From positions 43,379,644 to 43,443,643 of the forward strand of contig CP141142.1 of the NCBI GenBank assembly GCA_035235625.1: DNA of 64,000 nt, in the 5' to 3' direction. The first letter of the stretch is position 1. Each line of letters opens with the position of its first letter. Position numbers and translations under genes: made by a program. Shown here one piece after another: positions 22,300 through 34,237 of the stretch. The notes under the pieces are model-generated. The model made no database searches, was not told where the DNA came from, and saw nothing but the letters and a program-made list of their open reading frames with translations. The stretch comes from Saururus chinensis (Eukaryota > Streptophyta > Magnoliopsida > Piperales > Saururaceae).

Positions 22300-23890
22300 T
22301 TAAGCATATATCATATATCCATTATCTACACATGTGCATAATGAGTTAAATCACATTCACACCATGCACGTGTGCATCATAGCTCATTCATATTTCATAA
22401 CACGTATGCAAACCTATGCTATTATTTATGTTGCATGGTTCATTCACATCTTGCATGAATCAAGTATCAACATTCACCCTACATAATCAAGTGTGTCAAA
22501 CCATATTCTGTCATGCATGTTCAAGTGTAATAATTCTGTATGCATCCTATGTAAACATAAATATCATTGTCCCTATACAACATGTGTCAATGAGCATTAT
22601 AATCCATACACATGCATAAATAATACAGTGTATGTCTTATAATAGAGAAAACAATCCTACTTATCTTGGCCAAAGCAAAAGCAAACCTACTCACTTCAAA
22701 AATCTTAAAGGAAAGTCTGAATTCCTAGAAAGGAAAACTGGAGCAGTTTGGGTAAATCCTTAATAGAGAAATTACCCCCTAGTAAGCAAAAGAGTTTTTC
22801 ATTCCCCTCTCTGAGAATGAGCCTAACATAAGGAATGCATGTGTGCCCTTAATATTTGAGATCTACAGTGCACGTGCTAGCTTACATTACCACTAGTGGG
22901 TGCCAGTACCATTGGTGCTAATGTGTGTGAGCGTATATGCCATCAATTTCATGGATGAAGGGCTCCCATGAATTCCTTACACTGGGCTCATTGTCAGAGT
23001 AAAACATTAAAAATACTTCATTGGTAAGCCAGTGAACACCGACAAACTAGCATCGATTCTCAGGTCCAGAAAGACTCATTAATTTAACTCATTATAGCAT
23101 TATGCTCTTCTCACCCGGGGAAGAAACATGCCCTCAAATTGACATAGAACCCCCATCCAATAGACATAAAGCCACATCCTTTCATATGTAAAACCAATTC
23201 AATAAACCTTTGATGCCGCTAATCCAAAAAACTACGACATTAAATCGATTAATCATGCTTAAACATGGTTAATTATGACTAAACAAAATTATTTTTATAA
23301 TGCATGTAACATGAAACATATGTGAACAATGTTTTATTGAAATACCCTAACCAGTCATAAATGAATGAAACATGATCCATTTGTGACAAATAAAACTCAT
23401 ATAAGCATGGGTAAGCGATACATTAATGAATATATTCTTAATTGACATGTGCAAGCATTCATAATTGATATGTGTAAGCATTGATATCCTCTCATGACAA
23501 TAAGCTACTAGAGTCATGAAGTAAAGAAACAGAAATAACCAAATTACGGATTTAAATCAAATGGAACATCACACTAAGTTTAAATATACATAGTCATTTC
23601 TATAATTAACTAAAACACATATATCATGCTCCATTTGAAATTAATTTGACATGTGCAAGTATTCTTAGCTTATCATAGTCATAATATACTAGAATCATGA
23701 GAAAGAAAGAATGAAGAAACAATCAAAATTCACTAAAATGCACTTGTACCCAAAAACTATATTGTGGTTCGAACACCCATGCATGTCATTCAGGCGTTCG
23801 AATGACAACATGGAAATTCATTTTTTTATATATGGTTGTTCGAATGGCCCAATAGGTCATTTGAAAATAAAACCAAAATTCCAAAATTTT
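22300..23890. other. AT-rich non-coding LTR-like DNA
   Basis: Apart from the MITE copy, this stretch has no recognisable gene. It shows imperfect short repeats such as 'catgtgcaagcatt' (23450-23480 and 23650) and 'taagctactagagtcatga' (23502 and 23680). It probably continues the body of the minus-strand LTR whose end is at 21790. Confidence 0.45.
22805..23000. mobile_element. Foldback MITE, family copy 1
   Basis: The left end is 'gagaatgagcctaacataag'. The right end is 'cttacactgggctcattgtc', whose complement matches the left end. The interior has inverted phrases around 'ttgatgctaatgtg'-type sequence. Two other copies occur at about 49305-49490 and 31735-31880. No coding capacity. Confidence 0.7.
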
Positions 23891-23892
23891 AT

Positions 23893-25440
23893 TTTATAAC
23901 ACTCTACATTTTTTAACACATTTTCTTTAAAATTCATAAACTTTTTTTCAAATATAACAACTGTAAATTGGGGAAAATAATAAATACAAAACTTGTGAAA
24001 TCAGTTTTATAATTTAAAATATCACACATCAATTTTTCTCATATAAAAATTTTAAATCAAACATCGAATAGCCAAACCAACGATTCTCAGGGGCTACTCA
24101 AAAGCAAACGTATGAAATAAATTACCATGATCATGGGCTTTAAATACAAATCTATCCAAGGCATCCATGAGTATAAGTCTTGTAAACAATCTATTGTTTA
24201 ATCCAAATTATAAGTCCAAAAAGTATAAAGACCTTAAGTCTCATCTCACACAAAGCATTAGATCATGGTAAAAATAAAGACTCGCAATGAGTAAGACAGT
24301 ATACCTAAGCCAATGAAATTTAATCCACCGATGGAAACAAGCATCTATCTCCAAGGGCTCTCCATCACAACCATGTAAAAGCCTCCTGAACATCATGGAT
24401 AAAAAGAAAGAAAATGAGTATTTTCATACTCAGTAGATGAGTTCTAAACAATGAACTTTGTAAGTCCATACATAGATACATTCATGAAACTTAAACATGA
24501 AGCATAAAGTATACAAATACATCAGTTTTATAATATAATAATCATGCACATACATATACCATCTTACCAAACTTACACTTATAGTCTTACTCATACCATC
24601 TTACTCAAATCCTTACTCTTATAGTCTTTCTCATAAACATATGCTTACAGTATTGCTCTGAAACTTACACTTATAGTCTTGCTCTGAAACTTACTCTTAT
24701 AGTCTTGCTCTGAAACATACGCTTACATTTTTGCTCATAAACATATGTTTACAGTCTTGCTCATAATCTTACAAACTTACTTACACATACTATCGACCAT
24801 TGAAGCTCATTACAGTTAATAAGCTCTAGTGTCGAAATAGAAATGAATGTCATTGGGGCATCACCTTAACCTCTGGGAAGTAACTAAATGTTATAGACTT
24901 TTTTGAAGGCAAGACACACCTATGTTCATGGGGTACAGGATTAAACAAGTAAGAACAGTTTTATAATACTACATACCTAAGAGCTCAAATTCCCACAAAC
25001 TAGGGGCCATACAATGCCAACTAAAGGTGGAAATCATATAGTGTCACTCTTGGGCTATAATCTTATAGTGTAACTCTTGGGTAGAATTATATAGTGCCGA
25101 CTAAAGGTAGAAATATACAATACTCTCAATAGAGTATCAAATGTCTCATCTTAATACAACACAGAAAAATTAAAAATATATATTGCTCTCAACAGAGCAT
25201 CAAATTTTTGGGCTTAAATACAACACAGTGACAACATCACGCAGGATAAATACCATGACAAGACATAAAAAATGCTTAGCCGACTCATTATCAGCTAACT
25301 CAAACACAAAACTTTCAGTCAAAACCCTCAAGTCTCAAAGTCACAATTCTGGCGTATTAGCTTTGCTTACAATTTAAGTTTGAGTTAAGTAATTTATGAG
25401 AGTACAATTATGCCATAAAAAATTCACTCTTTGACTTAAT
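23893..25440 (-). repeat. Antisense, diverged relative of the 5.3 kb element's 3' part
   Basis: On the minus strand the order of phrases follows that of 18880-20850: the cccaagagtg unit, gaggttaaggtgatgcccca, a TTTCGACACTAGAGCTTATTA-type phrase, the GAGAGCCCTTGGAGATAGATG region, then a T-rich end at about 23893. The equivalent phrases in the 5.3 kb element are near 19300, 19760, 19800, 20400 and 20820. The terminus here is decayed. It shows that the element belongs to a repeat family and is not unique. Confidence 0.78.
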
Positions 25441-25509
25441 TCATGATGAAAATGTGTAGATAATTGATAGGTGATGCATATTTAAATTGATTTTTATGGG
25501 AAGAATGTA

Positions 25510-26081
25510 TGTAGTGTTATCATGAACTTATATTTCGTTTTAAAACCCTTATTAAGCTAAGCTCACCCCTTTTTATTTTTATGGTTTTATTTTGGGGTTG
25601 TATGTTGTGTCATATAGGTGCTCCAGATGGATTATATGTCGGGCTTAAAGATGGGTATACGTCATGAGATGGGGCTAGATGTTTGGGTTGTTTTAGACTG
25701 TTAGGCTTAAAGATGGGTATACGCCATGAGATAGGGCTAGATATTTGGGTTATTTTAGACTTACATCATGTGTTATGTTGATGTTATACTTGACTTTGTT
25801 TCATACTTTGGATAACCTTGTGAGGGCTTAAATTTGTGGTCGTGTTGGTTTTACACTTGATATAGCCTTAAGGCTTATGACTATTTATTTTATGTGTTGA
25901 TGTGGGTGTGATTATGACTAAGTGAGACTTAATCTTTATCTTTTTTTCTTTATGTTATTTGCTTTTGCACAAAGAGTATGTGCTGTATACTTTATTTTTG
26001 GAGTAGTCTTCTGCTTCGTCTCGCCTTGCCTCACCTTCTTAGACAAGGTTTAGGTCAGGGGGTGTGTGTCGGGGCGTGACA
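25510..26081 (+). repeat. LTR end, right arm of an inverted pair
   Basis: The arm ends GTCGGGGCGTGACA, a classic plant gypsy LTR terminus. It is the inverted counterpart of 21790-22290. It contains an internal direct duplication of about 61 bases, with 'ggcttaaagatgggtatacg' appearing at about 25645 and 25706. The bases outside the two arms (gacta on the left, gggtc on the right) do not match. The pair is therefore not a simple single insertion with a 5 bp duplication. Confidence 0.7.
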
Positions 26082-26439
26082 GGGTCCGCTTCTTTGATTA
26101 AGGGATTTAAATAAAAAAATAATATTAAATTAGTAAAAAATTTGGTGGATAAAGCTAGACACTACTATCTTAAACTAAAATGAAAAATTAAACATTAAAA
26201 ATTTTATAATTAAACTAACAAATTACCCTAAAAAAATAAATCAAATATAACTAAATAATTTCACATAAATCAAAAAGGCATTAAAATTAAAGATATTACA
26301 TTCCACTTTGGAGACTTTTTTTGGAGCTAGTCAAGCACCAAAATATTGGACTTTAAATTTAGCCTATTTCTTTAAAAAATCTTATCAACACCCAAGTAAA
26401 GCCACCAACCTTCATTTTAATCTATTTGCCTCCATAATC

Positions 26440-27290
26440 ATAGCCACAAAATTCTTACTTTATTCACATTATTTGCATTGTTAGTGCTGGAATTGGTCTT
26501 CCTCTATTTGCACTCGTGGGGTTAATGTCCCTTTTTACCACAATTAAAGCAAGTCATAATTTTTTTTCTTGTTGTTGTTATTGTTGAAGTTATTACCATT
26601 GTTGGAATTTTCTCCTTTAAAACTTTGTCAGTATTTTCTCTCATTGGGATTAGAATCACGGGCCTCTACACAATTTGCTATTGGATCATAGAAACACTTT
26701 CCCTTTTTGTCCAAATATTTTAGATTCAATATGCAAATTTTTTGGATTTTCTCTATAGTAAAATTTTTCGATTTGTACAACAATGTCTTTTGGCCTTTTT
26801 ATGAAGGTAGAAGTTTTGCAATAATCACACATACTTAAAAATTCTTAGGGAGTTTTATTTCTAAAGCACTCAATTGGTTAACAATTTGCTCTAGATCATA
26901 GCATTTATCCAAAATGGGGTTGTTGTCAAATATTTGATATTCAAAGTACTTCCAAATGAAGTATTTATTCACACCGTACTCATCCACTTTGTATTTGATT
27001 TTTAGTGCAATCCAAATTTTTTTCGATGTCTTTTTTTTTGTAAGTGTCGAAAAGGCGGTCCAACAATGTGTTGAGTAAATGTCCCTAACAAAGAAGTTCG
27101 TCTCCGGCCCGCTTATTTTGCTCTACAATCAGCATTTCTTAGTCTTCACTTATAGGGGATAGAATAGACTTTAGAGTAGGATTAAGAATGTAGAAGCTCT
27201 TCAACATTGTAAAAAGGAATTTCATCTTGTCTGCCAGTAATGGGTATAGTTTAAATTTGAAAGCATTCTAACTTTATCAAATATTGATTC
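26440..27290 (-). pseudogene. Ty1/copia-type gag relic
   Basis: Minus-strand frames read LLADKMKFLFTMLKSFYIL (about 27230-27175), a pattern typical of copia gag (UBN2-type) domains. IWIALKIKYKVDEYGVNKYFI and NQLSALEIKLP-type helices follow (27020-26850). A CCHC zinc knuckle CFNCGKKGH-x-PHEC is at about 26555-26510, with a stop after the histidine. The zinc knuckle binds RNA in live elements. Several stops and frameshifts make this a dead fragment. No pol follows. Confidence 0.72.
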
Positions 27291-27299
27291 ATGATATTT

Positions 27300-28660
27300 C
27301 AAGAAGCCAATTCAGTTTCAAATGAAGAAGCCACAAATATTTCTTTAAGATAGCTAGATACTTCATGCTTGAGCGATCTTGATATGCAAGTAAATACACA
27401 AATTGTAACTCCAGATCACATAGAGAGTACATCTTTCCTTTAAAAAATATTTACTAATAAACCAAATTATTGTGAGGTTCTCAAGTAAATTCTCCTCACT
27501 AGATAGTCAAAGCCTTGTACGATCTACATTCAACAAACTGAAGAATCTCTTCATTTTCTCCTTAATTGAGGCTTTTGTGAAAGAATTGACTAGAGAAGAT
27601 TTTTAAAAATACAAAGAAAATTGTTGTACAAAATATACTTACAGTAGATATTTATGTAAAACTATGTAAAAAGAAACGCCCTAGGAAGAGATACCAACCC
27701 TTCAAAAAGTCATTTTTAACCGGTAAAAAAATGAAGGGGTACAAGAACCGAGCAATCGCCATCACACAGCGTTGATTGGGTTCAAAAAATATGTACACAA
27801 TACCATGAACGATCGATTGCTTAATCAATTGATCATTCGGTTTATTGTCAGGCCAGCCAAAACTCTTGCAAGAGGTAAGTTGCTAATGCGGATAAGGCTC
27901 TTACAGGAGCATAACTTCGTGCCTAACAAGCTCGGGGCGGGAGACTTCTTGCATGCAAGAGGGAGGAGATGAGAAGAGGGCTTCGGCTTGGACAAAAGGC
28001 AGCAGATGGGACGCTCGAAGAGGGAGGCGGCTACTGATATGTGTGGGTTGCATGGGTTGGGACTGGAAGCATGTATGCGTGCAAAACTTGGGTTGTGCTT
28101 AGAGTATAGTAGGAGGCCGAGTCTGGCCATTGCAAAGCCTATACAAAGGCTGATTGGCTTATATATGAAGCATAAAAATGGGCTATGACGCTTTGAGAAA
28201 GGAAAAGCATTGGGTTTGGGGTAGAGTCGGCTGAGAAACTCTTACTTGGCGATCATTTGATTTGTCTTGCTTGAGTGCATAATAAAGGATTTTGGGATGA
28301 GTCCTATTTTATCATTGATCGGCGAAAAACAAAGTTTCACCCCGTGATATCAATTATCAGCCAACATGTGTGTGCTTGAATGAACAAATACTGACTTATT
28401 GCCTCTCATACATAAGTAAGACGTCCCTTTCATAATATAAGTTGACAAAGACAAACACCTACGGTGGCATTGGCTGGTACCACGCATAAGAGAATGTGAT
28501 TTTGTGGTATTAACAACAAGAATTTGTTGCTATCCTCAATTTTGTCTCTGGTTATTTGACCTTCCCTCAGCTAGAAAGTTCTCGGGAGTGATCCAATCAT
28601 CCCATACGCTATCTAAGAACAGGCGATCATGATATTTTTTTCCTTATATTTTTTCCTTTG
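27300..28660. other. Non-coding spacer
   Basis: Small ORFs around 27772-28188 on both strands overlap each other and show no motif. I see no supported gene, RNA or clear repeat. Confidence 0.45.
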
Positions 28661-28664
28661 TTGT

Positions 28665-31400
28665 TGTCACACCCTAAAATGATTTATTAAATTTTGTTTT
28701 CCTCTACTAACCATTCAACCAATAACATCTAAAAAGCATGCATTCAAACGCAATGGAAAAGCACTTGGCTGGTAAACGAAGAATAAAAGAAAACGTCCAC
28801 TATGTTCTCGTCTCCAACTTTAAAAAAGCAAATGATAGGTAATTGTGGAAGCAAAAGGTTGTGGGAGCCTTCCCATGTGTTTCACAAGGTGATTTCGAGC
28901 ACTTTCAGAAACATGGTTGCCGCCTTGAGGAGCCGGCCGGCGGCCAGCGCTTTTGCCACTCCCAACTCCACGTAGAGAGGTCAGTTCGGGTCGACCATCC
29001 TCTTCTTTTCTTGTCATCTCTTTCTCCTTGTGTTTCCTGCTCTTGTACCCTATCCTTTCTTCTTTTTGTACCTTTTCTTTTCTTGTCATCTCTTTCTCCT
29101 TATGTTTCCTCCTCTTGTATCCCATTCATTCTTCTTTTTTCCCCTTTTTCTTTCCTCTTTTATTTTTCAAACATTATTTGCATAAACTCCCCCCCCCCCC
29201 CCCCCCATTCCTACTTACCCCAACCCCATTCGCTAAAATATCTCACATATCCTGAACATTTAAAAATATATTCACATCTATTTACTATTAGAAAGTGGGT
29301 TAATATAAAGTCCATGTAAATGAGGTTGTTGGTATTGAGCGCCCAAGTCCATTTTCATATAAATAAGAATTATACATGCAAATTGGTTGAAGAAAATAAA
29401 TAATTCTATATTACTTAGAAGATGTAAATAAAATTGGTATAAACGACATAAGTTTTTGCCTTTCAAGTTACACCCTTAAGCTACCCCACTTTTATATATA
29501 CATGTTGGACCTATATAACTATGTAGGCTAACCCATATGTGTGCGCGCAGCCTTCTTGCTTGGTTAGGTTCACGTGCAGCTGGCCATGTCGGGTTGGGTC
29601 AAGGCAATTATTTTTTGGACTAATTCTTTTAGGTTTTTCTTAACCCATAAGTTTTCACTTAGCCCAAATGTGCCCCTTAACGGGCAGACACGTATGTTTT
29701 AACAAGAAGGATTATCTTCAACGAGATTTCTTCTATATTCTATAAAACATTAGAAAATCAATTGCTATAGTATCCTTTATTGAATTTTTCTATTGCCTTT
29801 TTAAGAGTGATTACACTACTATAGTTTGTTACATATGCTGTGGGAAAGTATTTCTATAACGTATGGTGAATCATCTTATCCTAATAGACAAATACTCAAG
29901 TGATCCTAAATACCATTAAGGAGGGGGTAATTATATCTTAAGGACAAAGCGTACAATGCTTGATTCGATCTTCAAATTCTCAACTTTTTGAAAATTTTCT
30001 TAATCACAATTATGAAGGTATGAAATTAACATTGACCTCATACCTTCCCCTATCCTTCTTCTCTAAAGCCGACACTAGCAACCCAGTCTCACCCCCCGCC
30101 CTCCTATCTGGTCATGGCCAAACTGAAGGTTGTGCCAATAGCTGCTGCTAGCCATAGCTAAATCTAGCTATAGCCAGGCTAGTCCCACACTGAAGCCTAG
30201 CCATAACCAGATTTGGCCTTCAATTCCTCTCCACTTGACACCAATCACAGGGCCAACCATGCCATGTGACCAACCTCTTGGATGATCTAACTACTGCAAC
30301 TGTAGCTGGCCTAGCCTTCATAGAGAAGGGGGGAAAAGAGACGAGCTAGGGGGAAAAGAGACGAGCTAGGGGGAAAAGAAGAAGGGGGAGAGGTAGGGCT
30401 TTTGATGTTGCCTTTGTCGTTGTCAAAGTTAGAGACTGAGGCATTTTTTTTAGGCATGGAGGAAGTAGAGGAAATTGATGGGAGAAGGAAGGGGTACTTG
30501 AGAAAAAAATAAAGGATTTTATGCTCTGTTTAGGGAAAAATTATTTGTAGAACCATTCCACGGGCGATCATAGTAGACATATCCTTTTAATAAGTGATCA
30601 TGTTTAGTCAATTTGTATGTATTTAAAACTGAGTAAAATAGGGTGTGAATTTCAGTTTATGTATTTAAATATGAATAGACATGTGGACGGTCACATGGTA
30701 GAGCGTTCACGGGTACTTTCTCCTGTTTAGGGACAAAACAGTTTACTATGGTGCAAAAAAACCACATTCTTCCTTTTTTTTCCCTCTTCCCTCTTATGTT
30801 TCTTGCCCCTTCTCCTCTTCTTCTATTCTCTTCTTACTCTCTCCTCCACCCAGCTTTTCTTCCTCTTTGCTTTTTCCTAGAGTCTTGTTCTCCGTCCGTC
30901 TTCCTTAGTGTCCACTTTTGTTTCCTTTTTATAAGTCCGTTTCTTGGAAATCTACCATTTATGGCGACCGTTGGGCCACCATGTTCGTATGTCACTCCCT
31001 CTTGCTCTTTAATGTCCTGGTCTCCAATAGTTATATTATCCTACTCCCTAGATGTGCCTACACTGCCCCCTTACGGATGTGATAGATCATAGATGGTCGG
31101 TTTTTACTTGTGGGAAGGGTATGCCTTCTATGGTCCTTTACAAATGTTTTAGCTTCTGCTTTGGTTAGAGGCGACAACTCCACATCCCCCCCCCCCCCCC
31201 CCCTTGTGTTGCCTAGTTTGGGCACCAATGGTTAGCTATGTTGTTGTCACTGGCCGTTACAGTTGTTTAGTGAGTGTCAGACCAACTAGGTCGGGAGTTC
31301 CTTGTCCATATTCAATCGTGATGGTTGTGCTTCATTGTTGTTGTACTTTGGGATGGATGAGGCCTCCCTCGTGGGATGCACTTGCAGAAGTCCAGGTCCA
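28665..31400. other. Repeat-derived non-coding DNA with homopolymers
   Basis: The stretch opens with TGTCACACCCTAAAATG, an LTR-like terminus. It contains a 72 bp tandem duplication (29005-29148), a C-run of about 17 (29190-29206), three copies of a 20 bp purine-rich unit 'gggggaaaagagacgagcta' (about 30328-30390) and another C-run (31187-31203). Open stretches at 28843-29319 and 30748-31092 are CT-rich, low-complexity and unrecognised. Confidence 0.5.
29005..29148. repeat. 72 bp tandem duplication, CT-rich
   Basis: Two copies, starting at 29005 and 29077, share cttttcttgtcatctctttc and the following segment through 'tttcctcctcttgta'. They are nearly identical except for scattered changes. 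Confidence 0.75.
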
Positions 31401-31410
31401 CTCAATATAA

Positions 31411-31534
31411 CCCATGTTGAGTTTCGGGGTGCTTTTCTTTTGCAATTTTAACCCATTTTGAGTTTCGGGGTGCTTTTCTTTTGCAACTTTAACCCATTTT
31501 GAGTTTCGAGGGTGCTTTTCTATTGCAATTTTAT
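31411..31534. repeat. Three 41 bp tandem units
   Basis: Units start at 31411, 31452 and 31493, each with cccattttgagtttcggggt followed by a t-rich tail. Identity is high; the third has a one-base insertion. Confidence 0.85.
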
Positions 31535-31734
31535 CGTCTTGTTGCTACTTGCTACTTGGCAGATTTTTGTTACTTGTCGCAGCCAATGTCCTACAGTGAG
31601 CTCCATGTACATTTCTTAGTGTAGTGTTTAAAATGCTCATCGGGTTTCCTTAGTGTAAAAAAACACTTTAATAACATTGTTATCAAGGCAAAATGGAATG
31701 TATATTTATATTTAGGAAAAAAATTTCATATTCC

Positions 31735-31882
31735 TTTCTAACAATGAGTCCAGCGTAATGATGTATATACAGGAGTCATTCATATTTAAGATGAACGGTG
31801 CATATATTAGTGCACATTAGTGTTCGGCAATTTTATAGATGTATTATTCTATATGTCATAAGTTGGGCTCATTGTTAAAACA
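31735..31882. mobile_element. Foldback MITE, family copy 3 (diverged)
   Basis: The left end is 'taacaatgagtccagcgtaa' and the right end 'ataagttgggctcattgtta'; they are inverted relatives of each other. They match the ends of the copies at 22805-23000 and 49305-49490. It is shorter and more diverged than the other two. Confidence 0.6.
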
Positions 31883-31956
31883 ATACTGTTGCATCAATCC
31901 ATGTCCAAACAAAACAAAAAAGAATGCAAAAAGAAGGTCCAATGAAATTCCTATGC

Positions 31957-32268
31957 GTGTTCCTATCAGCCTTGCTGATAATTAAATGATGCCATTCAAT
32001 TTGATAAGTTGTCATGTTGATGCAGCTTTAACCTTTTGATTGGTTTTCTTCTTGGTTAAGAGTGTGCTAACGTTGAAGCCACTTTTGGGTCATGGCAAAG
32101 GAGGTAGCATGTGTGTTCCAATCAGCCTTTCTGATAACTAAATGGTGTCATGCAATTTGATATACGTACGTTGTCATGTTGATGCAGCTAGCCTAACCTT
32201 TCGATCATTTCCTTCTTGGTTAAAAGTGAGGCAACGCTGAAACCAGTACTTTTGAGTCATGTCAAAAA
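31957..32268. repeat. 156 bp tandem duplication
   Basis: Copies start at 31957 and 32113 with 'gtgttcc', then an atcagcc-type phrase, 'tgttgatgcagct', 'cttcttggtta' and 'gggtcatg'-type landmarks in the same order. Divergence is moderate with small indels, so the duplication is not very recent. Confidence 0.8.
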
Positions 32269-32269
32269 G

Positions 32270-32875
32270 AGGGATCGGAACTGTGGAAAGTTGGTCGGAT
32301 GAGGAAAGCTAGAGAAAAAAGTATCTATCTAGTGGCAATATTGACTGCCCTACTTTTCATGCACAAAGATTCATCTGCTTTGCTCACAGACCTGCCCGTT
32401 GGGAGGGGCAAACCAAAAGCTTAGATGCAGCAGGGCATCTGATCATAAGGTTCAGTTGATCTTGTTAGGTTCAGTGCATAATTATTAACAAGGAAAAGAA
32501 CAAATTAACAACATGGGTGGATGTCAGCTTTTCTTTTGGGAGCCAATAGAAACGCACTGAACAAAAAGTGAAGAAAACCTGCACTAGGGCGGCAACTTAA
32601 TATTGTGTCAAAAGGAGGAACCACTGTATGTGTCTCACTCGCTATGCGGATGGTGAGGGTGGGAGACAACTAAGTCATATTGTACATGAACGTAGTAATG
32701 AGGATTCAGGAATTTGAAGAACAGTATCATTCGTTTAATGCGTACCCAATCAGACATGTCCATTTTATATTTAACATGTGAATGCGAGAGCTTCAGCAAC
32801 CAAATCAAATGAGTTACCAGATGAGCCAACAAGGAACTTTACCTCCAGCCTAAGGTACGATATTAATACAGTAAA
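32270..32875. other. Non-coding spacer
   Basis: No ORF longer than about 65 codons, and no motif or repeat that I can support. Confidence 0.45.
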
Positions 32876-32880
32876 TAAAA

Positions 32881-33073
32881 TACTTCCTCTACCTTATATT
32901 AACAATTATATTTAGAAAAATAATAATTTTATTAAATAGTAATTTTTATTTTTATAAAAAAAACTTATAATGTTTTTTTAAATATATTATTTAAATTGAA
33001 CAAAATAAAGCTATTAATCTAAAATAATTTTTTTGTTAAATGAAGTTATTAATTTAGGATGAAAGAAGTATAA
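32881..33073. mobile_element. Stowaway-like MITE
   Basis: It begins TACTTCCTCTACCTTATATT and ends GGATGAAAGAAGTA, an inverted repeat. This is close to the Stowaway pattern (TA plus CTCCCTCCGTCCC). The interior is AT-rich with 'aaaataataattttt'. Stowaway MITEs are mobilised by Tc1/mariner transposases and duplicate TA. Confidence 0.6.
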
Positions 33074-33192
33074 AAATTAAATAAAAAATTATTTTTTAAA
33101 ATTATAAATATTTATAAAATTATAATTCCAAGAATAAAGGGAAAAAATATGTTTTATAAAAAATAATATATTAAACAAGAAAATATACATCA

Positions 33193-33196
<4 letters not shown>

Positions 33197-33260
<64 letters not shown>
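33197..33260. repeat. (TA)n microsatellite
   Basis: About 30 AT dinucleotides without interruption. It is followed at 33268 by 'tttaaatgagcccaagctta', which loosely resembles the palindromic units next to the (TA)n tract at 50850. Confidence 0.95.
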
Positions 33261-33263
<3 letters not shown>

Positions 33264-34160
33264 ATAAGTTTAAATGAGCCCAAGCTTATGCACTACTATG
33301 TAAGTATGAGCGAAATCCTAGAGCGCATATTACTAATTTTTATTTTTTGTCATTTTATCTTGATTTGGTAACTCGTGATATTTAAATTTGAGACCCGTTT
33401 AAATAACCTAGGGCTTATACCAACTATGTAAACACAAGTAAAATCCCCAACAACACACATAACTCATTTTTACATCTTTATATTATAAAATCTTAGATCC
33501 GATAATTCATGATGTTTGGGCTTATGTTGAAAACTCATATAAATTTTTTATAATCATTTCATCTTAAATAAATAATTACATTCAACTTTTTAAAAAAATT
33601 TAATTTAATTTATTTTAATAAATTAAATATAATTATTAATTAATATAAAGAATATAATATAAATAAAACTCATACTTTATCACTTAGCCTCTACCTAACA
33701 TAAAAAAACTACTCAAAACTTGCCACTGATTGACGTGAGTTTTAGAACTGAACAAACAGGGATTACCCAAATCAAGAATTCAGTTATTTTGTTTTATCCG
33801 GACTCTGATTGCATTAATTGATCATCACTGATCACACAGTTCAAATTTCATATGCCTGCAGAGGTTGGACCACGCGTTGTCATATCCACCATAAGAAAAA
33901 AAAATATTTATATTTTATTTATTTTACACTACCACCTAGATAAGAAAGGTGATCTTACATTGAGATTATTTTTGAATAGTAATATTTTCATAATAAAAAT
34001 ATTTATAAAAATTAACACAAAAATTTTAATTAAAATTATACAAAATTCACATAAACTTATTTATTAAGACCAATTAAAATTTATATAAAAATATTATATA
34101 TTTATATAAAAATATTATTTTCCTACAATTTTCCTATCCAATAATTAGTATAAGCCTGAT
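33260..34160. other. AT-rich non-coding DNA
   Basis: Sequence-poor AT-rich DNA with no recognised gene. A G/C-containing segment around 33700-33890 contains no coding motif. Confidence 0.45.
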
Positions 34161-34162
34161 GT

Positions 34163-34235
<73 letters not shown>
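34163..34235. repeat. (TA)n microsatellite
   Basis: A TA tract of roughly 35 repeats with one early interruption (taaata). Confidence 0.95.

Positions 34236-34237
<2 letters not shown>

Noticed and set aside
28843-29319. A 158-codon plus-strand ORF
   Set aside because: It spans a CT-rich tandem duplication and a C-homopolymer. The hydrophobic Ser/Phe/Leu peptide is what CT-rich DNA encodes.
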